Part shown: positions 44,501-56,148 of the stretch, one piece after another
Layout: the number at the start of each line of letters is the position of its first letter
How positions within the stretch are numbered: the first letter of the stretch is position 1
Assembly (NCBI RefSeq): GCF_002127325.2
Contig: NC_035435.2
Location: forward strand, 112,589,235 to 112,653,234
Source of the DNA: Helianthus annuus
Taxonomy: Eukaryota; Streptophyta; Magnoliopsida; Asterales; Asteraceae
Length of the DNA: 64,000 nt
Direction: 5' to 3'
The notes under the pieces: model-generated
The model's database searches: none
The model's input: only the letters and a program-made list of their open reading frames with translations
Told to the model about the DNA's origin: nothing
Position numbers and translations under genes: made by a program

Positions 44501-45783
44501 GGGGCGTAGCCTACGGCCTGCACAGCTCAAACACACTTTCAAAAGTGCAGTTTTGGTCCCTGCTTGCATAATAATGTGTTTCTGACACATCTAAGGCCTG
44601 TTAACCTCATTTCAAGGCTCTAACATGATGCCTAAATATAGGGGACATGAAACATGCTCAAAAACATGTCGGATGTCGGTTCGTTTGGCCGTACGGTCAC
44701 GTTGTTCGTCTAATTACGACGAAACACGGACGGACGCGAAAAACGATCCAAACTACGCGACGAATGGAATTTTATCATTCCAAACACTAAAATAAAATAT
44801 TTTAGTGCTTACATAAATTTTTGGGTGTCCGGATATATTCAGAATGCAAGATATGCGCGAAAATGCAAACTTGTGCACTTTTTTGACACTTTTAGTCCCT
44901 GCATGACTTAAAAGTTTATTTTTGCGCACCAAACACGCCCAAGCCTATATCTAAGCTATATAAATAATAAATAGGGTATGTTTAACTCATGGACATATTC
45001 CGGAAGGTCCAATATCCTACGAATTGACATACTATTGCAGTTTGACGCAATTAGTCCCTTAATTGCGCAAAGTAGCGCGAAATGCCGTTTAATGATATCC
45101 AAGCCTTCCATGGCTCATATTGATCATTCCCAAGCATATACTTAAATATTACTATGCTCTCGTTCGCTTAGATGGTCACCAAAAGGCGTAGATTTAAAAG
45201 TTGACGCTTTAGGTCCCTCTATTGCGCAAACTTGCGCATCTCATCATTTAATAGCATTGAAGCCTCATCTAATCCATATTAGACATTCTTGAATGTACTA
45301 TTAAACATCACGATGTTTCGGGTTCGCTAAAAGGTCATTCAGAGGTATAATTAAACATATTGACACTTTTAGTCCCTCTAACTTGCAAAGTTGCGCGTAA
45401 CTTTACTTATAGGCATAAAAACCTTAGACGGCCATTATTTGGCATTCCCGAGAGTATATTCATATATCATGAAGCTCTTGGTTTGTTAAAAGGTCACTCA
45501 TAGGTAAGAATTAACATGTTGACGCTTTTAACCCTTCATCGCGCAAACTTTCAATTAATTACGCAAACGGCTACACTTAATCATCAAGTGGCACATTTGT
45601 GAACATAATCATCGTGAGAGGTTATTTAGAAACTTATTTTAGGTATGCTAACACTTCCAGTCCTTTCAAAACCAAAGTTCTCGATTTTTCGAAAAAATAG
45701 TCCCTAAATTTCACTGTTTGACTTCATTAGGGTTTATTACACGTGTCAATACCTCATTGGACGTGATTTTACGATGTGTTACA
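41551..45783 (-). repeat. Element A 5' LTR (4,233 bp)
   Basis: Partner of 31936-36155, with the same quasi-palindromes at about 44480-44516. Confidence 0.9.
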
Positions 45784-47669
45784 TTAGACGAGACAAAGAA
45801 AATTAACCTTTATTTGTCGAGGCACAAACCACAAACCACAAACTAATCACCTGATTAGTTTGATGTTTCTTCAATAATATATATTCTTCCTAACTTTTGT
45901 GCATTCTCTATGTTGTTATATAAAGATATTTAAAATTTACTAAAACTCCTTCTACTTGGTTAAAAAAATATATCATTTCTAAAGTTTAAAAATAAGAAAA
46001 CAGAAAAAAAGGAGTTTAATATTAGCAGTTGGAGAGTGGCAAGTGGGTGGTGATTTTGACCTAAAGTTTTATAAACAAGAAAACCGAAACTAAAAAGAAT
46101 AGTTTTATATTACAGTTGGAGTGTGGCAAGTTGGTGGTGATTCTGACCAAATCTTGGTCTACTTTTGAAAACATGTTTGTTCAGAAAAATCGGCATGTTA
46201 ATGTGGTTCATTTGTTCTTCCAACCCACACTTTCAACAAAGAAATAAAAGGATTTCAAAGCTTGTAATTTACCATTTTTTGTCTTTTCTTTCTTTCTTTA
46301 TTTTTTTTTTTCTTTTGTTTAAGGTGTGAAGAAAAATTAAGAGCTTATTTGTAACAGATACTAATGTATACATAACTATACCATCTTTTATGAATTTCTA
46401 ACTGTATTTGTTTGTTTAACTTTCAATAAGATGACGTGGTGTATGTTTTAAAATAAAACATCAAAACATGTTAACAATGAACAATGAACCTTGTGGATAA
46501 ATCGTACCGATTGAGCTAGTTGATCATTTTATATATAGCTATAGTAATAGTATTCGATTTGATCACAACTTGTACCATATATGAAATTTATCTTAATTAT
46601 AAATTAAATAAATATTGTGAATCTTTTAAAGTATTCTGTTATGATTGATATATTTTGATAATTTGAGAAATCATTTATATTACTTGATTAATATTATAAA
46701 TAAGATTTATAAAATACTTGTATCGGAGATGAATTAATCTATTCTTCTTTGTAATTGCTAGTATTTCTTCTTCTTTATGGTTAGCTACAACAAGGGTTTT
46801 GGCTAGACTATGCAACTCAGTGGGTAAGAAACCTTAACAATCATAGGCACTGACGATGGCTAGAAACTAGAGAGCTTTTTAAAGGGCGGTGCCACAACGA
46901 TGAAGGGTGAGTAGAAATTGTCTGAGCCCGAGTGTGGCTATGAAACGATTGAGAATGAACCACCAATATTCAGTGTGGTGGCGGGTGTGAGGGCTTGTAA
47001 AAATCACATTTTAAGGAAAAAACCAAAAGGAAGTTATCTAAATAAAGAAAAGATAAAATTTAATGGTGTGAAATAAATATAATTACCTTTATATTTTACC
47101 TATGTATTAAAAAAATTTAAACGGCTGAAATCACACCAAATCCGTCTTTTAATTACTCATGTGTTAATTACATTCAAAACAATATTTACACTTTTTAATT
47201 TTACTTATGTGTTAATTACATTCAAAACAATATTTACACTGAATTTTGATTTTTGCATCTTTGATTTTATGAAGCAAGTTTTAAAATTTAATTACCTTCC
47301 TTCTTAGTTAGCAACATTTACAACCTAAATAAATTAAGTCAGGATTAACGAATTTTCTTTGTTACAAAATGTTAAAATACTTTAAGTAACTTATTAAGTT
47401 GAATGTGCATTTTGAAATAATTATTTTGGGTATGATTGTCAATCGTCATCCCCGTGTTCCTATATGTTGCTTTTTTGTCTCTTTTGGTCACTTTCTTTAA
47501 CTTCTTTTCATCGTTTTGCCCTCTATGTTGGCTTTTAACTCTGTGCTTTTCAAAGGGTTTGTTTACTTTGTTACCCACAAAGTGGTAGGTGGCATCATGC
47601 CATGAACCCTTAAGGAACACAACTTTCTATTCAATTAACTCATCATGTTCTAGTTACTTTTATGTAGCG
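45784..47669. other. Intergenic region with small direct repeats
   Basis: No gene recognised. Diverged copies of GTTGGAG.GTGGCAAGT.GGTGGTGATT lie at about 46027 and 46113. A 32-bp exact direct repeat starting GTGTTAATTACATTC occurs at 47161-47192 and 47209-47240. Confidence 0.5.
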
Positions 47670-47700
<31 letters not shown>

Positions 47701-47724
47701 GGTTGGGGGGGGGGGGGGGGGGGG
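47670..47724. repeat. T-run followed by G20 tract
   Basis: About 26 T (47670-47695), then GAGGGGGTT and 20 consecutive G (47705-47724). The G tract could form a quadruplex. Tract lengths are the least reliable bases of the window. Confidence 0.8.
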
Positions 47725-47870
47725 TAGGGACTGGCTCAAGTTAATAACTTTGTATGTTTCTTACAAGTTTCAAATAGCAAGATAACAATAATATCAAAGT
47801 ATATTCCTCAAAAAGACTATATCGAACCATCAATGCATAAGAAAAGACATGGATGGAAAATTACTCTTAA

Positions 47871-48200
47871 GACCATCCATAGTGGATTTTTTTTAATGTT
47901 TTTTCCCTTAAAAAACACCCATAATGCCCCGCAACCGCCCCCGGGGCGTTTTTTATTATTTTTTTGGGTTGGGCTTGCTTAATAAAACGCCTGATCGAGA
48001 AGATGGGGGCCAATGAAATATTTTTGATGGTTTTTTTTTTTAATTCTATTACACCCCTTTTAATATAATGCTCCACAATGCCCCCCACTACATCCATTTA
48101 TGAAAAACGCCCCATAATGACCCATTGTTGACTGGACTGACACATGGCCCAAAACGCACAAGGGTAAGTGCATTATTAATGTATACCACTACACATGGTC
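47871..48200. mobile_element. Tourist-like (PIF/Harbinger) MITE
   Basis: The ends GACCATCCATAGTGG and CCACTACACATGGTC are inverted repeats (12 of 15). The 3-bp TSD TAA is present at 47868-47870 and 48201-48203. The 330-bp body has 'CGCCCC' and 'ATAATG' words and no coding capacity. Confidence 0.8.
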
Positions 48201-48265
48201 TAAGGGAAACAACGAGCAAGCTACTTTTTTTCTCGATCTTCACTCAAAAGTTTATACGAGTGAAG

Positions 48266-49087
48266 TGTTGGAATTCAGTGGTGTCAATTTTACTTTTTAT
48301 CAAAACGGGTTTGACATATTTTATTAATTAAATATATGATTAATAAAAACACACAGCGGAATAAATATAAAATTCGACACCAAAAGTGAACCGAACAGGA
48401 TCATGGTTACAAACATGCAAATACGGTACATAAAACAATTAATCTATCGATGAGATTAAATATACCTTCTGGTTAATAATTAACCGTGTGAGACACCAAG
48501 GTAGAACGAACGAGTGCTAGACACGAACACGAACCGAGCGGCGTAGCTTGCCGGTCGTAATAACACAAAAAAGAAAAATAGGGCAGCACACTCAATTGAA
48601 AGTGGTGGCCGTATCTACTTTTTGACGGCACGGCAACTTCTATATATGTTTGAACTTTGAAAACAATTTTTGTCACAAAGTTCAATGTGTGAACTTGCGG
48701 CAGAATTAGCACATATATATATTTAACATTAAGGATGATTAATATATATAGTAACATATTTAGGTTAACATCCCTAATTATTTCTTAGGCCCCAAAGCCC
48801 AATATAATAAGTTCAAACCCAGATGTGATACGAAGCCCGAAAAACAAAGTTTAATTAAATAAGTAATTAAATGTTATATTATTTATAACCCGTATAAATA
48901 ATAAATCTCATTTCTCGTGGATATATAATTATTCTAGATAATTATATATTTCGTTCCGTTAATTGTTCGTGGTCACCAGTTAACCAAGTTAAGTGGATTT
49001 AATGTTCGTTGCCCAAGGTGTAACTCTTACGGGTCATAGCTCGGTCAGCAGCGTTGACTTATCGAACCCGTACATATAAATCCAACA
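48266..49087 (-). mobile_element. Solo LTR of a Copia element
   Basis: TGTTGG..CCAACA ends with an exact 5-bp TSD TGAAG (48261-48265 and 49088-49092) and no internal region. On the minus strand its start (TGTTGGATTTATATG, then GTTACACCTTGGGCAACGAA) resembles the U3 start of the Copia LTR at 5780, so it is probably a relative in opposite orientation. It was formed by LTR-LTR recombination. Confidence 0.88.
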
Positions 49088-49240
49088 TGAAGTAGCTCTA
49101 GTTAAATCAGCTCAAGCAAAACTACTAGTGAGTTATGAGTGACAAGTTTGATGTTGCTGCTGCTGCTATTGTTAATTGTTGTTAAAAAAAAAGATATTTT
49201 AATCGAACTCGACAGAAAATATCAATGCTTGTTATATTTA

Positions 49241-49539
49241 GGGTAAATTACTTTTTGAGTCCCTGTGTCTTATTGGTTTTAACTAGTTGAGTCCAAAAGC
49301 AAAAAGTTTAACGACCTGAGTCCCTATAAGCATTTTCATTAACCATTTGAGTCCTTTTGGGTCCAAATTTTAACCTTTTGAGTTCAATTTTTTTGGACTC
49401 AAATCGTTATAAAATGAACAAAATTGGACTCAAAACGTCATAAAATAAATGGCTAGGGACTCAAGGCGTTAAACTTTTTGATTATGGACTCAAGTGGTTA
49501 AAACCATTAAAACACAGGGACTCAAAAAGTAATTTACTC
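49241..49539. mobile_element. Mutator-like foldback MITE (299 bp)
   Basis: Inverted ends GGGTAAATTACTTTTTGAGT and GAGTAAATTACTTTTTGAGT extend to the centre, and an exact 9-bp TSD TTATATTTA is at 49232-49240 and 49540-49548. It shares the TCCCTGTG word with the MITE at 3757-4128. Confidence 0.88.
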
Positions 49540-49657
49540 TTATATTTATTATAGACAATGTTAATCTGTAATAAGAAAAAGTTTTGTGTAGTTTTAGTTT
49601 GCAATTATGAATATATGCATAATATAATTAGTGGTCAAATGCTGAATATAATTATCA

Positions 49658-50161
49658 CTATAAAACTTTCCTAACATCATTAAGCAGAGGGAAAAGCATT
49701 TGACCGTATTGTTCTATGGTTACTAAAGTTTTATCTGTGAAAGTGAATAAAAGTTTGAAGTATTCAATATCTCCTCTCAAGGTAACGAACCGTCGCCGGA
49801 AAAGCTCGACGGAGAAAACCCAGTTGGAATAGCAGCTTAGGTCCCGGCTCCCTTTCTCCGGTTGTACCTTACCTTCTATCCCGATTCGGTAATCCTCCCA
49901 CTCGCGTCCAGGTCGGTTTCTTTTCTTCTTCCATTTGGTGTCTGCTATCTCCTCTACCCTCACTTCCCGCAGTGACTCTTTGATTTCTTCGGGGCTTAGC
50001 GGGTCTGATATTTGATTGCGGCTATCTGAGTATAGTTTAGCTAGATCGAATTCGAATCCCATTAACACCCTTAGGGTTGAGGAGCCACTGATTCGTTTGT
50101 TTCGCTTGGAGGGCATAGGTGATAGCAATTACATATCGATTCCAACCATAAGTAGTTCGAT
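49658..50161 (+). other. Putative LINE 5' UTR with antisense open frame
   Basis: Sequence upstream of ORF1 becomes GC-richer from about 49770 and is probably the LINE 5' UTR; the exact 5' end is not defined. On the minus strand, 50128-49658 is open for 156 codons starting MLSPMPSKRNKRISG, with a Lys/Arg/Glu-rich middle. No known domain was recognised and expression is unknown. Confidence 0.4.
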
Positions 50162-52096
50162 ATGGATTATGATAGACAATATCACAACGGCTGGGGGCAT
50201 GAAGATAGACAAGAAGAACCATGGCGGGTGGCCAAGTATAAAGGAAAAAGACTGATAGATGAAGGATATAAGTATCAAAGAAGACCACTGGTGAAGGAGA
50301 CAACCTTCTTCATCGGAAACCTACCGGCAGATTGTACCAGTCACTTATTATGGGAAATATTTATCGGTTTTGGCACAATGTCTGATGCATATGTTCCAAG
50401 GAAACGGGATAAAAAAGGTAACAGGTTTGGTTTTATCAGGTTTAAAGACGTTAGAGATGCACAGTACATGGCGGCAGAACTCGGAACGGTTATGATTGAT
50501 CGAAAGAAGGTGTTTGTAAAGCCGGCTAAGTTTGCTAAGGAAAAGGAGGGTGAACAGAGACACTATCCGGTGAGTAAACCATTGGCAAATAAGAGTCACT
50601 ACAGGACTGATGAGGAGAATGGTGTCAATAACAGAAAGACGTTACATGCACACGACGGAAGATCTTATGCGGAGGTTATTACAGGTATAAAAAGCGCAGC
50701 TGTACCAGAAAATCAAGCTAAGATTACAACGGTTGAAAGTGAAATTTCAAAGAGATGGAGAGTGTCCTCGTTAGTTGCTGAATTACGGAACCCATTTGAT
50801 CTTAAACATCACCAACAGTTATTGAAGGAGGATGGTTTGTTTGGCTTTACGACAAAATATCTTGGTGGTTTAAGACTGCTCCTCATATTTGAAAAACAGT
50901 CCGATGCAATGAACTTCCTAGATAATCAAAGGGATAACTGGGAAAAATGGTTTAAAGATCTTTTCTTATGGGATGGTAGACATCTACCGTTCCAACGTCT
51001 GGCAAAGTTACAGATTAGGGGAGTACCCTTACAGTTTTGGGGACCTAATATTTTCGATCAGATTGGTAATTTGATTGGTTCAGTTATCTTTCCTTCTAAA
51101 GCAAGTGATGAGGATTTGGACCTATCAGTTAACACTGTTAGTATCATCACTAACAAAGTTGCTCGCATTAACAGTATCTTGACGATTGCTTGGCATGGAA
51201 TCCCACATGAAATACTAATATCAGAGGATAGTAGTGATGTGTACCATCATTCTTCGGTTCCGGCCGATGACCGGAATTTTCCAAATCTTCAGGGAGAATA
51301 TGATCAGTCCTGCTCCAACAATTATTCTCCAGTAATCGATGGCCATGTGTTGGAAAATGAAGTAAACATTAATACGGAACACTCTCCAAAGTCGGCTGAG
51401 GAGTTAGGCACACCGATCATTCACGCCACAAATGATTATAATAATAATAATAATAATAATTCTCAGGGTTCCACATCAACTAATTCTAATTTGGGCCCAT
51501 TTGACACCCCTCCACCACCTCCACAGATTGGGCCTTCAACTATGGGTATTAATGATACGGACCTTGGGCTGAGGAGGTTGTTTGATAACGGGCCTGTTTT
51601 GGAGACCCCACCATCTAAATCAAAAGAGAGCAACCCAGTTGATCAATCCAAGTCGGTGAATGATGAAACGGAATCACCCGACCCTTTTAACCTTCGAGAA
51701 TTACTCCAGCAGGTTCAAGAAAGAGCACACATTGACCTAAATATTCCCCCAAAAGATATGGCAGGACCTTCAAGACTATCCTCACCAAATTCGCACCGCA
51801 CAGGTATCGGCAAGAAAGGAAAATACAGATTCCCGTCAATGAAAATGAAAGACACACTCTGGGTTCCACGGAACGGCGAAAATTCGAAAAATAAAGGCAG
51901 AGACTCTGGATCGCAAGGTGGAAACGGTTCTTCAAAGGAGTGTGGATCAATTGCTAAATCAGTTAGCCTGGACGTGGAGAGGGAGGTGAGTATTACTAAG
52001 GATGTAGGGGAATGCCTAGGGTTCAATATGGAAGGTAAAGAAGAGGATATAAGAAAGCAAGTGGTTGGAGAAAGGGGGTCGAACATTCCTCAATGA
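50162..52096 (+). CDS. LINE ORF1 protein with RRM
   Basis: 644 residues from ATG 50162. An RRM spans about residues 42-117, with RNP2 FFIGNL and RNP1 NRFGFIRF. A second conserved block (about 195-350: RWRVSSLVAELRNPFDL, then RLAKLQIRGVPLQFW) matches the DUF4283-like region of plant LINE ORF1 proteins. It is followed by an Asn run, Pro-rich sequence and a charged tail. It ends at TGA 52094-52096, which overlaps the ATG of ORF2. Known role of such proteins: binding element RNA to form the ribonucleoprotein used in target-primed reverse transcription. It has no CCHC knuckle that I can see, which differs from some plant LINE ORF1 proteins. The frame is intact. Confidence 0.88.
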   Translation: MDYDRQYHNGWGHEDRQEEPWRVAKYKGKRLIDEGYKYQRRPLVKETTFFIGNLPADCTSHLLWEIFIGFGTMSDAYVPRKRDKKGNRFGFIRFKDVRDAQYMAAELGTVMIDRKKVFVKPAKFAKEKEGEQRHYPVSKPLANKSHYRTDEENGVNNRKTLHAHDGRSYAEVITGIKSAAVPENQAKITTVESEISKRWRVSSLVAELRNPFDLKHHQQLLKEDGLFGFTTKYLGGLRLLLIFEKQSDAMNFLDNQRDNWEKWFKDLFLWDGRHLPFQRLAKLQIRGVPLQFWGPNIFDQIGNLIGSVIFPSKASDEDLDLSVNTVSIITNKVARINSILTIAWHGIPHEILISEDSSDVYHHSSVPADDRNFPNLQGEYDQSCSNNYSPVIDGHVLENEVNINTEHSPKSAEELGTPIIHATNDYNNNNNNNSQGSTSTNSNLGPFDTPPPPPQIGPSTMGINDTDLGLRRLFDNGPVLETPPSKSKESNPVDQSKSVNDETESPDPFNLRELLQQVQERAHIDLNIPPKDMAGPSRLSSPNSHRTGIGKKGKYRFPSMKMKDTLWVPRNGENSKNKGRDSGSQGGNGSSKECGSIAKSVSLDVEREVSITKDVGECLGFNMEGKEEDIRKQVVGERGSNIPQ

Positions 52097-53594
52097 ATTA
52101 TCTATCGTTAAATATCAGGGGGGCGGGCAACCCTCTAAAGGCGGCACATGTTAAGGAGTTGATCAAGCATAACAATGTGAATTTTGTGGCAATACAGGAG
52201 ACCCAGCTTACGGATTCGGATAAAATACAGGTAAATTCTTTTTGGGGAAACTCCATCTATGACTCAGATGTTGTTGATGCTTCAGGGAGATCAGGGGGGC
52301 TTCTTAATATTTGGGATTCATCTGTTTTTACCAGAAAATCCTCGGTTGCTAACAGATACTATTTGGCCACTTTGGGGGAATTAAAAAACGGGGGTGGGGA
52401 TATAAATGTGGTAAATATTTACGCTCCTCACGATAACAACCGAAAGAAAGAACTATGGGAGGATTTATCTAACCTGATGAAGTCATATACTGGATCCTGG
52501 ATTTTTTTGGGAGATTTCAACTGTGTCAGGGAACCCAAAGAGAGAAAGAATTCCAAGTTTAACCCTCAAGCGGCAGAAAGTTTTAACCATTTTATTCGTA
52601 CAGAGGGTCTATCAGAGTACAACATGTTAGGATGTATGTATACCCATAGATCGGACGATGGGAAACGGCTGAGCAAAATAGACAGAATTCTAGTCTGTAG
52701 AACTTTTCTATCCAACTGGTCTTCAGCATCTTTGACTGGTTTACCCAGATACCGGTCCGACCACCGACCCCTGCTCCTAAAATGTACAACTGATAACTTC
52801 GGGAACCCCCCTTTTCGTTTCTTCAACTCATGGCTGAATGAGGATAGTCTTCATGAAATCGTGCAGAACGCGTACCTTAAGTTTCAACATCCGAACCCCC
52901 CTGACAAAATGCTCAGCTCTCGGCTGAAGGAAGTTAAAACTGCCATCAAGCCATGGTGCAGGAAGTTAAGGTTACGTGACCGGGAAATTATTTGTAACCT
53001 CGCAAAGAAAATTGACTCCCTTGACATGAAAGCCGAGACTACTGCTCTATCGGAGGAAGAAGTTCAAAGTAGAGAAATTTGGGCGAATAAGATGGCGGAA
53101 CTAGAAGAAAATAATCTGGAGGACTTGAAACAAAGAGCTAAGGTAAAATGGTTAATAGAGGGCGATGAAAATTCCTCATTCTTTCACGGCATTATAAAAA
53201 GTCATCAGAAAAATAACAGAATCAACGGTCTCGTTTTCAATGAAACATGGATCTCACAACCGGAATCACTAAAGAAGGAGGTAAAAAATTATTTTGAGGC
53301 TTTGTTTAAAGAAGAAAATCATCACAGACCCACCTTCATCAACAATGGCTTCAAGGTTCTATCCTTAGATCAGACGGCCTTATTAGTTAAACGTTTTTCT
53401 AAAGAGGAGATTAAAGAAGCGGTATGGGCTTGTGGGGGAGATAAGACTCCGGGGCCCGATGGGTTTACGTTCAGTTTCATTAGACGTTTCTGGGAGATCA
53501 TGGAGGTGGATTTTGTCAAGGCATTAGATCATTTTTATGTTCATGGGGAATTGAGTCGGGGATGCAACTCGAGTTTCATCACTTTGATACCAAA
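52093..53594 (+). CDS. LINE ORF2, endonuclease and start of reverse transcriptase
   Basis: ATG 52093 overlaps the ORF1 stop (ATGA). The AP-endonuclease domain has SLNIRGAG, AIQETQ, GDFNCVREP and SDHRPLLL, covering the catalytic Asn, Glu, Asp and His positions. A helical linker follows, then KWLIEGDENSSFFHG and the RT entrance motif DKTPGPDGFTFSFIRRFW. The natural reading frame stops at SFITLIP, where element C enters; the open frame continues 22 bases into its LTR to a stop at 53614-53616. Known role: nicks target DNA and copies the element RNA. Confidence 0.9.
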
Positions 53595-56000
53595 TGTAAC
53601 ACCCCAAATTTCGTAAGATATACTAAAATGCTTTAATCGTAATATTTAGCGAAAAGAAATGATAAATATAGAATTCTACTATTAGTAAAGTTTTATAAAC
53701 TATGGAAAGTATAAAACACATGTGCACATGAAGTTAACCAAGTTTGTATGTAAAATGAAATAAATTGCCATGTTATAAAAGATAAGGGGGTTAAAATGAA
53801 AAATGTATAAATAAAACACTTGACCAAAAGTTAGTCAGTGTTTGGTGATGGTGTGCGATCGAGAGAAAGGGCAGGGGAAGAACAAAAACCCTAATCAGCC
53901 TAAATTCTTCAAATTGAGGGAGGAATTTGGCTCAAAACTAATGCATGAACCAAGATTCTTGACCACCCAAGTGTTCTTCACACCAAGTAAGTCGAATTTT
54001 ATGTTTTGATGATGTTTGACAAGATGGGTTATGATCAATTCGTAAATTGATATGAAATTAAGCAAGATTGTGAATTAGAATCACCAAATAGAATTTGTGT
54101 TGTGTGTGATTTTGAGTAATTTCATGGTTTGAAGCAAAACCCACTTGTTCAAGTAGTATGATGTTATGTGATGATCTTGTAGTTGTGAAATTTGTCTAAA
54201 TATTATGAACTAGTTAGTGTGTGATGCATGAATATAGGTTAGATTGAAGGATGGAATGAAATTAAAGAAATTCTTAGTGGTGATGATGAAGGAAGATAAG
54301 AAATAGGAATGAAAGCATGATTTAGTTGTACATTGTGCATCAAACGGTGTACGCACACCAAGTGTTTGATGAAATGCCTAGTGTAGGATAGTGTGGGAAA
54401 TTTCATGCCAACTAATGAATGAATATGTGTTGAGTATGGTAATGATATAATTAATGATTGTTGAATATAAGAGACGCGTAGTAGAAGGAATTCATGAGAA
54501 GGTGTTGTTGATGATATCATTTGGGTGGAAATGTGCATTAGGAGCTTGTACCATATGCTTGAACGAGGAGGATGCACATCATGTATTGGATCAATTTCTT
54601 ATTGGTAATGTAGGATTTGATGTACACTAAATACAAAACATGTGAACTTGCTAGTAATGATGTTATGACTTCGTTTAAATAGGCTCACCTTGTATGTGAT
54701 GGTCAAATGTGAGATAAGGAAAGCATTAACATGTGAAAGTATGTGTATGTAGTTAGGTGATCGTGTGGATGTAAGCATATTTCATCATGATTGTTATATA
54801 TATATATATAGTGATGCTTGTGTAGCCTAAAATAATAATACGGATATATGGGGTTATGTCATAAGTTATATGTTAAACCGTTGACTTCCGAAAGTCAACA
54901 ACGCGTCTACGCATAGGAAGCATGATTTGATTTGTTGTCTTAAAGGTAGGATCATAGGAAGTCGCATGGTACATGTTATGTTAATACGCGTTATTTGTGA
55001 TGACATGATGAATTACATTAGTTTGAAAGGATATGAAATTGATTATATGTCTTATGCTTGTTAATTTTGACTAAAGAAAGTCAAATGTGAAATATGCGGT
55101 TGATATGATCGTTAACATGTACAATGATGTATGCTAACGAAAATGTGATTTGGTGACATGAAAGTATAGGAATCATGTCAAGACGGACTCAAGCATGAAA
55201 GGCTAACGGGTCAAGAGGAGACAAGGAATCGGATACGAACCCGGATGCACGAGGTAAGTAATTTCTATAATTACTTCTTAGTTGTTTATGTAAAGTCATG
55301 TGCAATCTAATTATTATGATAATTGAGGTCATAGAGGAATGAATGGGTATGATATCAATGAAGTATTAAACGGATCTTAGCAACTATCCGAGTATGATAT
55401 GTGTGATTAAGAATGATAGCTAAGTAGTAGGATTGGTTACTTAGGCAAGAAAGTCCTTTGTTATTAAGGATAGGGCTAAATTGACAAAAACGCCCTTGAT
55501 GGGTATTTCGGCCAAATGACCTTAAAAGTCGTTTGGAAACAAACTATTTGATTCAAGTAGTGTCTTGGTCAAGTATAAAAGCGAAGTATAGAGTTTTATA
55601 TGCCATAGACCATTTAATGCGCAAATACCCATAACGGGTCAAAATAAGCCTTTGAGCGAAAGTGAGTTAAGAGGATGCAAGGCAACCGAGAATTTAACCT
55701 TTCATGATAGTCGAAAATAAAATTATTAAGTCCATATGGCATTGTGGTCAAATAATCAGATTATGTTGGTAAAAGCACGAACGGGTCAAATAGTTAGATA
55801 AAGAATAATAAGGCGGAAGCGTGTAAGATAGGAATTTCCTTAAATCGGATATGGGATTCCAAGTCCATATGATAGAATGTGAAATTAGAAGCATGTAGGA
55901 AGAAACGGGAGGTTAATCGGATAAACGGATCAAAAGTTACGCAAGTTTTAGTGCGTACGATCGACGAAAACAACACAGCAAGAAAATGGCAAATCTAGAG

Positions 56001-56148
56001 GCCGTCGCTGACGCCCATAGGGGCCGTCGCCGACGCCTCATGGAAAATGCAGTTTTGCCGACGCCTTATCTTGCTGTCTACGGAGAGTTTGGGCTACGCG
56101 TAAAACCAAGGGCCGTCGCCGACGCCCCCTAGGGCCGTCGCCGACGCC
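56001..56148 (+). repeat. Four GGCCGTCGCCGACGCC units in element C LTR
   Basis: Units at 56001-56015, 56022-56037, 56111-56126 and 56133-56148, arranged as two pairs; GTCG/CGAC arms make each nearly palindromic. They sit in otherwise AT-rich DNA and are repeated in the 3' LTR at about 61936-62083. Confidence 0.85.

Larger units (their letters stand above)
31936..45783 (-). mobile_element. Element A: Del/Tekay-like Gypsy element with 4.2-kb LTRs, decayed
   Basis: LTRs at 31936-36155 and 41551-45783 (TGTCACACC..GTTACA on the plus strand) flank 5.4 kb. PBS (tRNA-Met) and polypurine tract place the 5' end on the right, so it is on the minus strand. One readable ORF encodes a reduced Gag; pol is only recognisable in scraps. 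About 13 differences occur in the first 830 aligned LTR bases (about 1.6%). Flanking bases TAGGA and TTAGA do not form a clear TSD, so flank mutation or rearrangement is possible. Lineage call is from PBS, LTR length, termini and Gag style. Confidence 0.85.

Noticed and set aside
31931..45788. 5-bp TSD for element A
   Set aside because: The flanks TAGGA and TTAGA agree at only 3 of 5 positions; not convincing, so none is claimed.
47372..47620. 82-codon minus-strand frame in the intergenic region
   Set aside because: Lys-rich, but without homology that I recognise, without neighbouring exon signals, and surrounded by AT-rich repeats.
54239..54577. 112-codon minus-strand frame in the element C LTR, repeated at 60172-60510
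   Set aside because: The duplication reflects the two LTRs only. No domain, and antisense to the element; not evidence of a gene.
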